The translations under genes and the position numbers were made by a program. Shown here piece by piece: positions 48,821 through 59,596 of a stretch of 64,000 nucleotides of DNA. The first letter of the stretch is position 1; each line of letters starts with the position of its first letter. The notes beneath the pieces were generated by a model, which was not told the origin of the DNA, made no database searches, and worked only from the letters and a program-made list of their open reading frames with translations. Origin of the DNA: Paraescarpia echinospica (lineage: Eukaryota > Annelida > Polychaeta > Sabellida > Siboglinidae); contig CM034533.1 in NCBI GenBank assembly GCA_020002185.1, positions 41,185,616 to 41,249,615 of the forward strand, written 5' to 3'.

Positions 48821-48858
48821 GGACCACCAACTATACGGGTGTATAAAGTTGGTGGTCC
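48821..48858. repeat. Perfect 12-bp inverted repeat (hairpin)
   Basis: GGACCACCAACT and its reverse complement around a 14-nt loop, immediately where homology to copy 2 ends. Confidence 0.85.
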
Positions 48859-49173
48859 AGTGGTCCACCAGTTTGTTTAGTCCCAGTATCCAATACTACC
48901 CGTGGTCAGAGCAAGCATGCCCTTGTCAATCACAACAATGACGCGGCTTATTTGATTGGAAGTCCGCCTGTGTTTATTATCGCACATCTGCGTTTGTGCT
49001 GATTTCCGTAGGAACATAAATGTACCGAGTCTACCCAACTGATAACATGGTTATTATGAATGGTCGATGAAGGCACATAGCCATTGAGTGCCCTGCAAAC
49101 ATAAATATTACAACATAAACCCATTCTACATAGCCAAACAATATCCATAAGAGGTAAAGGTTTTTTTAACAAT

Positions 49174-49232
49174 AGATGGCGTAGTGTTTAGAATATCGGA
49201 CTTCCAATGGCGGGATTACCTGTTCGAATCCT
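49174..49232 (+). mobile_element. tRNA-like SINE head
   Basis: A-box-like TGGCGTAGTGTTTAG and a near-perfect B box TGTTCGAATCC about 30 bp apart, followed by a T run. It is a tRNA-derived sequence, not a functional tRNA: the acceptor stem does not pair. Confidence 0.55.
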
Positions 49233-49363
49233 TTTTGTTGTCGTCTCGAACCTTGGGCAAGTTCGATCACACTATGGTACACACCATTAGATGTGTATAA
49301 CCCGTGTTTCAAAAATGTTTAATAGTTTTGTTTTAAGCATAGGCTTCTAACCTGACTTTGCTG

Positions 49364-49640
49364 ATTGTGTGTGTGCGTGTTTGCGTGTGTGTGGTTTGTG
49401 TGTGCGTGTGTGTTGTGTGCGTGTGCGTGTGTGTTCGTGTGTGTGTGGGTGTGTGTGTGTGTGTGTGTGTGTGTCCGTGTGTGTGCGTGTGTGTGTGTGC
49501 GCGTGTGTGCGCGTGTGTGAGTGTGTGTGCGCGTGTGCGTGCGTGTACGTATGTGTGTGTGCGTGTGCGTGCGTGTGTGTGTATGTGGTGTGTGTTCGTG
49601 TGAGTGCGTGTCTGTGCGTGAATGCTTGCGTGTGCATGCG
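49364..49640. repeat. Imperfect (GT)n / GTGC array
   Basis: About 280 bp of GT with interspersed GC steps. Long open frames on both strands (Cys/Val-rich or His/Thr-rich) are artefacts of this composition. Confidence 0.95.
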
Positions 49641-49830
49641 TGTCTACACACTGTTATAATGACTTATTGTGTTGATATACCTCGGCGTCGGGACCGGGTG
49701 GGGGAGCTTGGGAGTTAGGGTTAACGCCACTGACCGCATTTTATTTAGAGGTCAGTGCGTAACGCTGTCAGTTACCGCGGAAACGACTGTCCAGAAGGAA
49801 ATTATTTAACGGGAGGTGCCGCGGGGTGGA

Positions 49831-49903
49831 ACACTGACGGCAACGTAAACGTATACTGACAGCAACGTAAACGTACACTGACAGCAACGTAAACGTACAC
49901 TGA
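49831..49903. repeat. 22-bp minisatellite, about three copies
   Basis: ACTGACAGCAACGTAAACGT.. repeated. Confidence 0.9.
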
Positions 49904-51789
49904 CTGACGGTAAAGAAAATGTAATAATAAACTATAATAAATAATAGGAAATAATACAACGTGGAAAGTTAAACACGAACTGTCAGACGTTTTGGAGAGT
50001 GGTCCTAATGTTGTTCCCATGTCCGTAATTGGGGACGTAAGATAAGATGCTGTTTATTGTGCCCATGTAACCAACATACATAACAACGGTGTTCTGTGTA
50101 AATTGTTAATACAATAATATATTTAGGCTCCATACAGAGGAAAAACATTCAATCACAGAGAGAATACATCAAATATTCATGTATAATTCTCTAAAATTAC
50201 TTCACTAAAATAGTCAACTACGCAACTCCAACATGTGGGGGCTGGAAGACACACTTTACAATCAAACCCTACTGCAAAGTTGACCGTCAGGCAAGCTTAT
50301 TCAGAAGACTCACGGCGGTGGGAATAAAGGGGTCAATAGACAGATGGTTTTCCCATTGGCGACCATGTTAACGTTTTGTCTGATTATAAGAAAACGTGAC
50401 CTATAAAATGTCTTAAACTTCTCACCTGCTGTTACCATCATCTCATTGACATGTGGATAGATTTTAACAACAATTGCTTACTTCTAGCTCTCGTAAAATG
50501 CCTGTACATGTGACACCCGTCAATATTTACAAATGACGACGAGCATTACTCCGCAAACAGGTCACACAGGCAAATTGCTGCCAAATATCCTTCCGCTTAT
50601 TCAAATCATCTAGAAATCCACCATTTTATAGTCAACACCTTCTACATTCACAAATGAAAATCTGCCTACTCAAATGCACTTATGTCACAGCATGTGAATT
50701 TTATACAAAATAATTTCTCAAAAATACAATGCACTTTTCTTTGTAACCAAACAGGAAGTCTAACTAGAACATGACCCCTAAAGCTATTGAATGAATAACC
50801 GTGGACCCCATGTACACTGGCAGTGATCATGGCCACTGCCAAAATTAGTTTATCGGCGATAATGTTCTGAAAAGACTGACTAATTGAAAGAGACCTGGTA
50901 AAAACCATCAGATTGCGTTAACCACAACAAATGCACATATTTGGCAATTAGTGGGTGGTTGTTGCGTACAACTAGAACGACTAAATCAATTAAAACAGTG
51001 CCGCTGGATCTACACGTCCTGTGACGAAAATGTTAATCTACTGATATGCGTGGTCCAGTCATGTGTCAGTGATAACATCAGCTGAAGTCACGTAGCAATT
51101 CGAAGCACGTCACATATCCAAAGACACTAAATGTAAATAGTTGACACCAATTTACAGTTAACGGCACGCACGAGAATGTGTGTATTACTGTCAAAAGCTG
51201 TAAAGCTCGACTCGTGCAACTTACTTAGATGCAGCGCCCCAACGACCCCAGCTTGTTACGGGATCAGTAAGTAGTAAGTAAGCGTCATGTTGTTGAAGAT
51301 CGATGAAGGACAAAATGAGACGTGATGGGCCGTAATTTGCGGAAATGGTGGTTCGTCTATACGATCACAGGATTGCACGATCTACAGTTGAGAACTTAGT
51401 CGTCCCACATTATATTATGTGAAATATTGCCATTAGTGAGAGGCATCGAGAAAAATTACATGAACTGTAGACGTTCGTTATTAAAGCTTCTTCAACAGGT
51501 TCAGCCAACCACGAATCCGGTTTTGTGTGTCCAAATATGAAGTGGGTTAACAGTTTTAGTAATACCACAGTCCCTGAAGTAAATTATCAGGCCGATAGTT
51601 AGCTTTCCAGTTACTGAACTTGTCAGCCATGTTTTGTTCTGGAGATCAAGACACGTCGATAACATCAACATAGAGACCTTATATATGAGCAATGCCTGGT
51701 GAAGTGTGGTTTGGCAACACCGGAGAACAGCAGTTTAACACAGGACCAAATATAACTTTAATACATATATGGCCTAAGCCTAAGCATAA

Positions 51790-52130
51790 TTACTAGAGGG
51801 GTAACCCGGCGATGCCCGGGGGTATTAATGCAATACATTGGTGTATCATATCTACATATTGCTACAGAAAGACTAGACTCCTGTAGGGAGTCAAGGACAA
51901 CATCGTTTTCATATACACTGCTTGTGCGGCGCCTCTCATACGCCCTACCGGGAAGTAACTCCTGCCGCTGGGAGCCAGATCCAACACTGGTATGTTAAAG
52001 ATAGAGACCACCACTCTGTGAGTCAAGGACAGGTTACACGTTTTCTCCCCTGTGTGTGATATTTTTCGTCCCCGGGCATCGAAATATGATAGAAATCACC
52101 AAAAGCTTTTAGTGCCTCTTCCGACAGAAT
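51790..52130. repeat. Interspersed repeat with ACCCGGCGATGCCCGGG hairpin
   Basis: Starts near a GC-rich hairpin (ACCCGGCGATGCCCGGGG). Parts match 55,340-55,690 in inverted orientation (CTGTAGGGAG, ATATACACTGC, GCCAGATCCA, GATAGAAATC). Such hairpins are common in 3' regions of RTE-like LINEs; that link is tentative. Confidence 0.55.
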
Positions 52131-53116
52131 GCATCGCCTAATACGTGAGATCCCGCTCCCGTCGGGAACCTTCCGAAGAAGTATTCAAACTCGCTATTCG
52201 GGGATTTGAATTTGAATGAGAGCGCGGCGATTTTTGTAAACACTGAACTGTTGAATTAAAAAGTTGTTTCTTCTCCGTTAAAACGTATTTGGGCGATACG
52301 TATGTTAGAAAAAATATCATTGTTTATACTGTATAACTATGCCACGATTTTACTATAAAAATGACCGGACAACTTCCCTTTAAGAGGGTAGTTGAACTAC
52401 CCTCGAGAACACACAGTAGCAATTACCAAACAATGGTGAAGATTAGTATGCACTAATTCTTCCAAAGACCAACATATGATTGGAACAAATTACCTACAGA
52501 TTGTGGTAATGCCAATCTTTTAAACATTATGGTCTGATTAAGGCCGGCTATACATAAAAATGTGGACACTCAATAAGCGGATAGTTTCTTTGTTCCCTTG
52601 CCAACTGGAGCTTTCCGCATTGGGTGGTAATCTTGCTAAATCGTCTTTAGCCAACATCCGGCGCTCAGTTGCGGGTCATTTGCTTGGCTATCAGTTGTTA
52701 CGATCATACACCATTGGCTACGACGGACGATTTGCGTCAGGTCTTGTAAAGAAATCGTGTTCAATCACGTAAAGTGCAGCGGTTTTCAGACGGTTTTTCC
52801 AAGGACGCTTCAAAAAGACTTCTGCAAATTATGTGCTGTAACACTGACGCCTGAGGTAGCACGCATATAGGCCCTGCTTAGCTAGTATGTTGCCAACAAA
52901 GTCGACTTCGACTTAAGGTTGCAGTGAAACGTGAAACGTGAAACGAAGGTACCACCGGGATTTAAATTCCCAAATGATAACCATGTACATTATTAGTACT
53001 GTAGAATGATGCACATCAATACTAGCGTGTTTAACTAACAAATGTGATGTTTGATGACACTACAACATGGCTTACAAATAACTTGTTGTTATGGTATGTT
53101 TCGTTGTTGAATATAT

Positions 53117-53385
53117 GTGCACACACACACACGCGCACACGCGCACACAAGCACACGCGCACACACGCACACAAGCACACACGCAAACACGTACACACGC
53201 ACACACGCACACACGCACACTCGCACACACGCACACACAAACACACACACACATTCATACACGCACAATGGCATATACGCACACGCGCACACGAGCACAC
53301 GCACACACGCGCACACCCGCTCACGAACGCACACACGCACGCACGCTCGCACGCACGCACGCACGCACGCACACACGCACACACG
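53117..53385. repeat. Imperfect (CA)n / CGCACA array
   Basis: About 270 bp. The overlapping His/Thr and Cys/Val open frames are compositional artefacts. Confidence 0.95.
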
Positions 53386-53544
53386 TGCAATAAAAGCACA
53401 CTATTCTTGTTTCTTCGGGGCTCATTGTATTTGGCCACTGAAAATAGTTCCCTCCCTAACGCTGTATAGCCTACTAATGGCTAGGTGGTGCGAATTAATT
53501 CTTTGCTGCGTATCGTCGTACGCGTCTTCGAACTCTAATGGTGA

Positions 53545-53568
53545 TGACGTCATGACGTGACGTACGTG
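53545..53568. promoter_or_regulatory. Clustered CRE-like sites (copy 2)
   Basis: TGACGTCA followed by TGACGTGACGTACGTG, matching 47,985 in copy 1. Confidence 0.45.
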
Positions 53569-53998
53569 TTTTTTCTACCTGACAACCAGAGGACTTTCCA
53601 TTCGAAGTCAGTGGACGTTCTTCTTAACGTGAAATATGATGTATTGTAATTTTTTGGGTGTGTTTCATACTTAAAGAGGTCTTCTTGCCATGAATCGTCA
53701 CTAAATCTAATAATTATACATATATATTTTATTTTAATTTCAAAAAAACAAAATAATCAACCAACTACAACATTAATCCAGGACTCCTATTTTTACATGA
53801 TTCAACATGTTGTTAGATTGGGGTTTTTTTCTCAAATAAAAGTAAAATATTTAATTGTCTGCTTACATTTTATTTCCAATCCGCAAAACAGTTAATTTGG
53901 TATCCTATACTGCAAAACCTAATGGAATATGTGTTGCGGAAACACGTTTTAGATGCACCTTTTTAAACCATTTACATTAAATATGTGGACCTCCAATT

Positions 53999-55001
53999 TT
54001 TACCGCTACCGTTTTACGTTTTTTACCGTTACCAAACAACTGCGTAAGAAAAAAGTAGCCGACAGGTGGCTTCACTTAGCGCATATATGTGATATGTGCA
54101 ATCGTATTTATCCAAATCGTACTCCGATTGCAATGATCTGTGAGAAATGTGTCTATTTTTGAGTCGTTTACGTCATCGCCTTTGTTGCAACTATTCATGA
54201 TTTCAAATATTATAAACCATAACGAAAATAATGTCCTGCGTAATTTGGCTGCTGATGTGAGTCGTGATTCACTGGTATTTCCCAAACGTGTGATTCCAGT
54301 TTCTTCTCCTATTTACGTGCACAATCCAGGAGGATGTTGAGAATGGTCTTACTAATCCTGATTGCCTGGGTGATGTATAGGAAGGAGTAGGTAAAAGGTG
54401 AAGACTATTATGCGATATCTGCAGTTACTAAGATAGGGTAAACCTTACACTTGTAGCATAGCATTGTGTAAAACTATCTTTTATTCTAATTATGGATATC
54501 AATCCTCGTAACATCCTTACAATGACTTTCGTACATGATTACTTAAAGCAAGAATTTTCCTCACAAAGAAAAATGAATGCCAATGTCCACAATGATATTT
54601 GCACTATACACTACGTGTAACAGATGTGAGTACGTGTTTCAAGTATGACTGGTTATTGTTTTTTCTAACGAACACATATGTCAAATATTGTAAGATTATC
54701 CGTTTATGTGCATGAATAAATTAAAATATAATTTAGTAGAAGTCTCCATTCATTGTCCACCGAGAGGTCAACTTTGTCCTTCGTCTGACCTTCAGCATTA
54801 TCGCACCGCCTCATTCGGATCCAAAATATTCGTTTCGATTTGAAAGTAGGCGCCAACAATAGTTGCACTGTTTTCCATTACACTTTCCACCGACCTTCTT
54901 ATATGGAGTCATTATGAAAATATCTTATAGTTGTTGTTGTATCGTAAATATAGACGCGAAGCCAACTATAAAACATTTACTTTCTGTTTTGCCATGGTGT
55001 A
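53999..55001. other. Non-coding, nothing recognised
   Basis: Several short open frames lack domains, conserved starts or splice context. Confidence 0.45.
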
Positions 55002-55336
55002 CATAGGCGCCAGAACGAAACTAATACTGGGTGATCTGAGCCGGAGCTTCAGGACTACTCCGCTGTTGGATTGTCACATCGGAAGATGGGGGGTGCAGTT
55101 TAGCATTTTTGTGGCGGCGACGTTCAACACCTTTGAAGCTCCAATTGCACCACCCGAGGCTTATCCAACAACACACATTGAGGCTCTCAATTAAACCTCG
55201 ATTTGCACCCCACCCCCTTGAGGCTCGCCTAAAAACACCTTCAGACTCACCCAAAACATGAAGTTGCACTTAAAAATCACCCCGACCAAAAATATCGGGG
55301 TCAGTCCCCCAGCCTCCCCCGGTTCCGGCACCTATG
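55002..55336. mobile_element. MITE-like element; copy 3 of the CT-rich repeat
   Basis: Imperfect inverted ends CATAGGCGCCAGAAC and GTTCCGGCACCTATG, flanked on both sides by GTGTA, a possible 5-bp target duplication. The interior matches the repeats at 38.2 and 43.8 kb, so this copy defines the boundaries of the family. Confidence 0.65.
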
Positions 55337-55690
55337 GTGTATATCTTCCATACTGTATTATGATTTCTATCACATATTTAAGAAGATGTAATTACTTCAC
55401 ATGCGAATTCACATGTAGGTCCTACCCACACATGAATATGAATAATCAGGGGAAATACATTACAGTAGCTAATGCAAAAAGTGCCCCTGCTCTGCAGTTG
55501 GTCCATTTTACCAGGGAAAGTAAACGAATCCCACATATATGTGTAGCATGTTTTCACATTAGAGTGTTGATCTCTAACCCACTGGATCTTTCTCCCTTCC
55601 TCCCGATCGGGCGAGTGAGAGACGCCAAGGAGGCAGTGTATACGACAGCAATCGGCGCTGTCTCCCTACAGGGGTGTAGATAACAGCTAG
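55337..55690. repeat. Interspersed repeat, inverted relative to 51.8 kb
   Basis: GATTTCTATCACATAT, CACTGGATCTTTCTC, GGGCGAGTGAGAGACGCC and TCCCTACAGG match the reverse complement of 51,880-52,110 with divergence. Confidence 0.6.
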
Positions 55691-55795
55691 TATAAGGCTG
55701 TACGGGGGCAACGTAGCTCGAGTGGAGCATGTGACGGCCTACTATTCTAACAAAATGCGCTAATTAGGCATCTATGGCAGGTCACAAAAGTAAAG

Positions 55796-55796
55796 G

Positions 55797-55833
<37 letters not shown>

Positions 55834-55834
55834 A
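55796..55834. repeat. (TA)n(TG)n microsatellite
   Basis: About ten TA steps followed by TG repeats. Confidence 0.95.
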
Positions 55835-55919
55835 GCGCAGTTCTTAGGACTGGCCAGAACGCTTTGCACATCATATTTTTGCAGGCCTTTTAAATCAAAC
55901 AAAATCTCTACTTTTCTGG

Positions 55920-56060
55920 AACGCTACAATAACTGTGCGAAGATTAGTAATTGGGAATACATAAATGTGCACCACTGTCTACAACCAGGTACTCGTTTAT
56001 ACTGAGTGAAATTAAGCAACGTTTGTGTAGGAATACTCTTCGCACAGCCATTGCAGCGTG
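55920..56060. repeat. SINE body fragment
   Basis: CACCACTGTCTACAACCAGG, TACTCGTTTATACTGAGTGAA and AGCAACG match the body of the element at 30.6 kb. The tRNA-like head is missing. Confidence 0.6.
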
Positions 56061-56397
56061 GCTGAATGCTTCACAAAGACGTCAAGATGGCGTTTGATTG
56101 TACAGGTCAGGGAGTAAAATTTACAGTACTGTATAAGAACTTACCTTATCGTTTCTGTTTACCTCTTGTGCATATTGTTTGGCTCTGTAGTATGTAGTTG
56201 GTGTTGTAATGTTTATGTTTGAAATAAGTTGGTCGAATTCAACCTCCTGTGGCTTGTTATCATTACGGCTAGTTTCACTTTATAAATATATGTCTAAATA
56301 TATAAATATATAAATATTTACCATCGAGTTTTATGACCAGGACAACTGGCCATCTGGTGTATACTTGAGGAAATTCTTTAATACCAAGAACTAAGTT

Positions 56398-57000
56398 ATG
56401 GAAATTATCATCACATCTTTTAATTGTAATGGATTTAAAGGTGTTATGCCCTTCTTAAATGATGTGTTAATTAAGTGTGATATACTGTGCCTACAAGAGC
56501 TTATGCTCACTAAACAAGATTGCCATATACTAAACACCTGTCACGATGGTTATGTGGGTTATGGTGTTTCTCCTGTAGATGCATATTGTGGTATTTTAAC
56601 TGGTAGGCCGTATGGTGGTGTAGGTTTTTTTATGGAAACATTCCCTTGATCAATACATCACCATTCTTGACCAATGCTGTATTTGGCAATGCGGTATAAG
56701 AATTTGTTGGGGGTAATAAGGAGTATTATCTACTAAACGTATATTTACCTTATGAATGCGAGGAAAACAGGGACAGGTTCAATGATTATATGTCCAAAAT
56801 TGCTGTATATGTTAGTAATATTAATAGCTCATGTATCACTATTGTTGATTATTTTAACGCGGATAATTCCAAGAAATAAGTTTTTGGGAATATCTTACTT
56901 GATTTCTACAACGAATTTACTCTGGCTATATGTGATCAAGATACTCTCCAGATAGACACATGTACATACTTTAGTTCTGCCTGAGGAACTACATCATGGC
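56398..57000 (+). pseudogene. Rex1-like LINE endonuclease, N-terminal part
   Basis: Start of an APE-type endonuclease: SFNCNGFKG near the N-terminus, CDILCLQELML (metal-binding Glu region), GGVGFFM, then after a frameshift near 56,645 LLNVYLPYECEENRDRF and IVDYFNADNS, where the family normally has GDFNAD, and finally FSSA-stop-GTTSWLDH. The TGA replaces the Trp of WGTTSWLDH. The domain is interrupted here by the L2/CR1 element and resumes near 61,570. Rex1-like assignment is from overall resemblance of the whole element. Confidence 0.75.
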
Positions 57001-57106
57001 TAGACCATATCATGGCTAGACCATGACTACTAGACCTGGGGAACTACATCATGGCTAGACCATGACTACTAGACCTGGAGAACTACATCATGGCTAGACC
57101 ATCGTT
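56987..57106. repeat. ~37-bp tandem repeats at the nested insertion site
   Basis: GGAACTACATCATGGCTAGA followed by CCATGACTACTAGACCTG occurs about three times, with a partial copy. The first copy is the host endonuclease sequence, so the repeat arose from target DNA at the left junction. Confidence 0.85.
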
Positions 57107-57420
57107 GCCCCAGTACAGCCTTATACTAGCTGTTATCTGTGTAAGCCAGTACTTGCTAGATATTATGATTAGGTAGCATTGTTGTTAAAATTAAGCAAGG
57201 GCGATAGTCGGGCAGCGAAACCTAAATAAATAAAGCAACCTAACGTACCGTAATTGATTGTATTTAAATTAGGTCACTACATGTAATGTTAGCGTTCGTG
57301 ATAGGATAAACAGTCGGCTGTGTAATTGAAATGTGTAACATAAAGTGTGCTGTAGTACACAGGAAACAATCTTTATCAAGACTAAGTTAGTTAAGTTATT
57401 AAATAAATTCTGATAGGGAT

Positions 57421-58601
57421 ATGGCGCCTTGCAAGCGGCAAGTCAAGGCAAAGCGACACTTGGTGTGCGATCACTGCCACAGCTGGGTAGATTTTGCATT
57501 GTCCGGCTGTGGGAAGTCACTGGGCAGAAACCATGGAGGAAGTATTCACCTTTCAGTGCATCGGGTGTTGGAAGGTGGAGTGTCTGCACAAGGAGATAGT
57601 TAGGTTGACAGATAATGTGAAGGGAATGGAGATGGGAATTAGCAAGGAGGCAGGTCGAATGGAGAGAGACGACAGGGAGAGAGGTGAGAATACTGCAAGA
57701 CTGAAGGAGAATAGCAGTGGCAAGAAAACTGAGGAAAGGAGATTGAGAGGAGGGAAGGTGATTGGAGGGGAAGAAATTGGAAAATCGACGACAGAAAACG
57801 TGACAAGCGTGAAGGTGACAGGGGAGAAAGTGACCGAAGAGAAGGAGGGAGGGAAGATGGGACGGGAGAGGAGAGAAGAAAATGAAGTGGGAGGAAAGAT
57901 GAAGGGACGAAAGGAAGTGAGAGCAAATGTGATAGAAGAGAAGTCGATAAAAGGGACGCTGACAGGAGGAAAGGTGACAAGAAAAAAAGCGACAGGAAAG
58001 AATGGATCGGAAGAGAATGTGACAGGAGAGAAGACGACAGGGGGAAAAGACAACAACCAGACATATGCAATCCGAAGAAGGAGCTACTCTAAGGCAGTTA
58101 TTGAGGGGGCAATGAGGAAAGAGAGGGTGTTTATGGGCGACTCCATTATGAGAAAGACGGACAAGACACTGAGCAAGGAGAAGGACGTCGTTGTTTGTCT
58201 ACCGGGGGCTAGGATTGAACATGTGACTGACAGGGTAGAGAAGGTATTGGGATATGGCAAATAATGCAGACAGGGAGGGAATAGTACAGAAGTATAGACA
58301 GTTAGTGAGGAAGCTAAAGGAGACAAGAGTTGAACAGATTATTCTGTCAGGAATGTTGCCAGTAATGGGAGGAAGGGGGGCAACGTATAGAAACTGCAAG
58401 AGGATGGCGATCAACGCACTAGTTGAGCAGATGTGTGGAGAAGAGGGGGTGGGATTCACAGATTTATGGGAACACTTTGTTGGGAGGGAAGATATGTACA
58501 TGAGAGATGGCCTCCATCTTAGCGGAAAGGGGGCAGCAGTTTTCTCAGAGAATCTGCTGCGATCTGTTGACAGTGGGAAAGGTTGCATCTATTTAAACTA
58601 G
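57421..58601 (+). pseudogene. L2/CR1 ORF1: PHD-like finger, charged linker, SGNH esterase
   Basis: The N-terminus has VCDHCHSWVDFALSGC; after a +1-type shift near 57,490 the second half, FQCIGCWKVEC, continues in another frame, which together resembles a PHD finger. About 130 residues of Lys/Glu/Gly-rich imperfect repeats (VTGEKVTEEK) follow. The esterase has block I VFMGDSIMR (nucleophile Ser) and block V MRDGLHLSGKG (Asp-x-x-His). At about 58,255-58,262 roughly 30-40 bp is missing where the family has the HVGTN block, which shifts the frame to 58,254-58,601. In L2/CR1 elements this protein is thought to act in RNP handling; here it is non-functional. Confidence 0.8.
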
Positions 58602-58739
58602 ATTCGCAGGGGGGGACTCACAGAAAATCCTGAAACTGGAGGCATAGATAAAGACAGCACAAATAAATTAGCAAAGAACAGTCTGGAAAACTCTTCTGAA
58701 ATGTGTTTGTTTAAATGCAAGGAGTATAGTAAACAAAAG

Positions 58740-59590
58740 AAATGAACTAAACATTATGGTAGAAGATAGTGACCCTCACATAATAGGTATAACCGAATCC
58801 TGGACCGCCACCGATATATCAGATGCCGAATTGGGACTGACAGGATATGTAATGTTTAGGAAAGATGGAATAGGAAGAAAGGGAGGTGGAGTTAATTTAT
58901 ATATTAAAGAATATATCCAGGCTTATGAAATAAAATTAGAAAGAGAAACAGATTGCGAAGAAGCTGTTTGGTGTAACATAGTTACAGGAAACTTAACGTT
59001 AACAGTTGGGTTAGTTTATCGAAGTCCAAACATAAGCATAGAAGAGAATGAAAAAATACAAAACGCTATAAGGGAAGTAAGCAAACGGGACTGTATTATT
59101 ATGAGGGATTTTAACCACGGGCATATACAATGAAAATCTCGACAGAGTACGGGGAGTGAGGACCACAAGTTTTTAGTTTTACTTCAAGATACTTTCCTTT
59201 CTCAACTTGTGCTAGAACCAACCAGGGGTGAGAATGTGTTAGACATAGTTTTGCCTCACAGAATGAATTAGTTGAAAATGTCAAGATATGTCAGCCACTG
59301 GGGAGTAGTGATCACAACCAGATACATGTTACCACCAAAATAAAATCAGAAAGGAATGATAAAAAGCAGTATAGGAGAAATTTCCAAAAAGGAAGGTATA
59401 ATGACATGAGGAAATATTTAGCAAAGATAGACTGGGATAACACACTAAAAAATAAGACAGCAACAGAATGCTGGAATATATTAAAGAGTGAAATTAAGTG
59501 CATAGTCGATAAATTTGTACCCTTCAAAAACAAGGGAAACGGTCCAAAAAGAAACACTTATCGAAAGAAGCCATTAGAAAAATTAAGTAT
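58740..59590 (+). pseudogene. L2/CR1 ORF2 endonuclease domain and linker
   Basis: Recognisable blocks: DPHIIGITESWT (catalytic Glu), GGGVNLYIKEY, VGLVYRSPN, and IIMRDFNHGHIQ, where the usual GDFN Gly is Arg. A TGA stops the frame at 59,131; the domain continues as LEPTRGENVLDIVL and, in another frame, SSDHNQIH (catalytic His region) near 59,310. The linker with KSERNDKKQYRRNFQKG leads to the RT. Confidence 0.8.
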
Positions 59591-59596
59591 AAACAA

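Larger units (their letters stand above)
46230..48830. repeat. Segmental duplication, copy 1
   Basis: Diverged copy of pieces of 50,207-53,998. Matching stretches: 46,230-46,556 with 50,207-50,290 plus 50,970-51,210; 46,764-48,830 with 52,318-53,998. It contains a CA array, a CRE cluster and a weak relic of an L2/CR1 3' tail (GGGTGGCAATCTTACTAAATC at 47,056, written in part). Open frames in it are not conserved with copy 2 as reading frames. About 390 bp (about 48,075-48,460) is absent from copy 2. Confidence 0.85.
50207..53998. repeat. Segmental duplication, copy 2, with two insertions
   Basis: Partner of 46,230-48,830. About 680 bp (50,290-50,970) and about 1.1 kb (51,210-52,318) of unrelated sequence split it. 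No gene supported. Confidence 0.85.

Noticed and set aside
49319..49659. His/Thr-rich and Cys/Val-rich open frames around 49.4 and 53.2 kb
   Set aside because: Pure products of CA/GT dinucleotide arrays.
57553..58070. Ser/Phe/Pro-rich minus-strand frames of 143-167 codons
   Set aside because: Shadows of the Lys/Glu-rich ORF1 linker on the plus strand.
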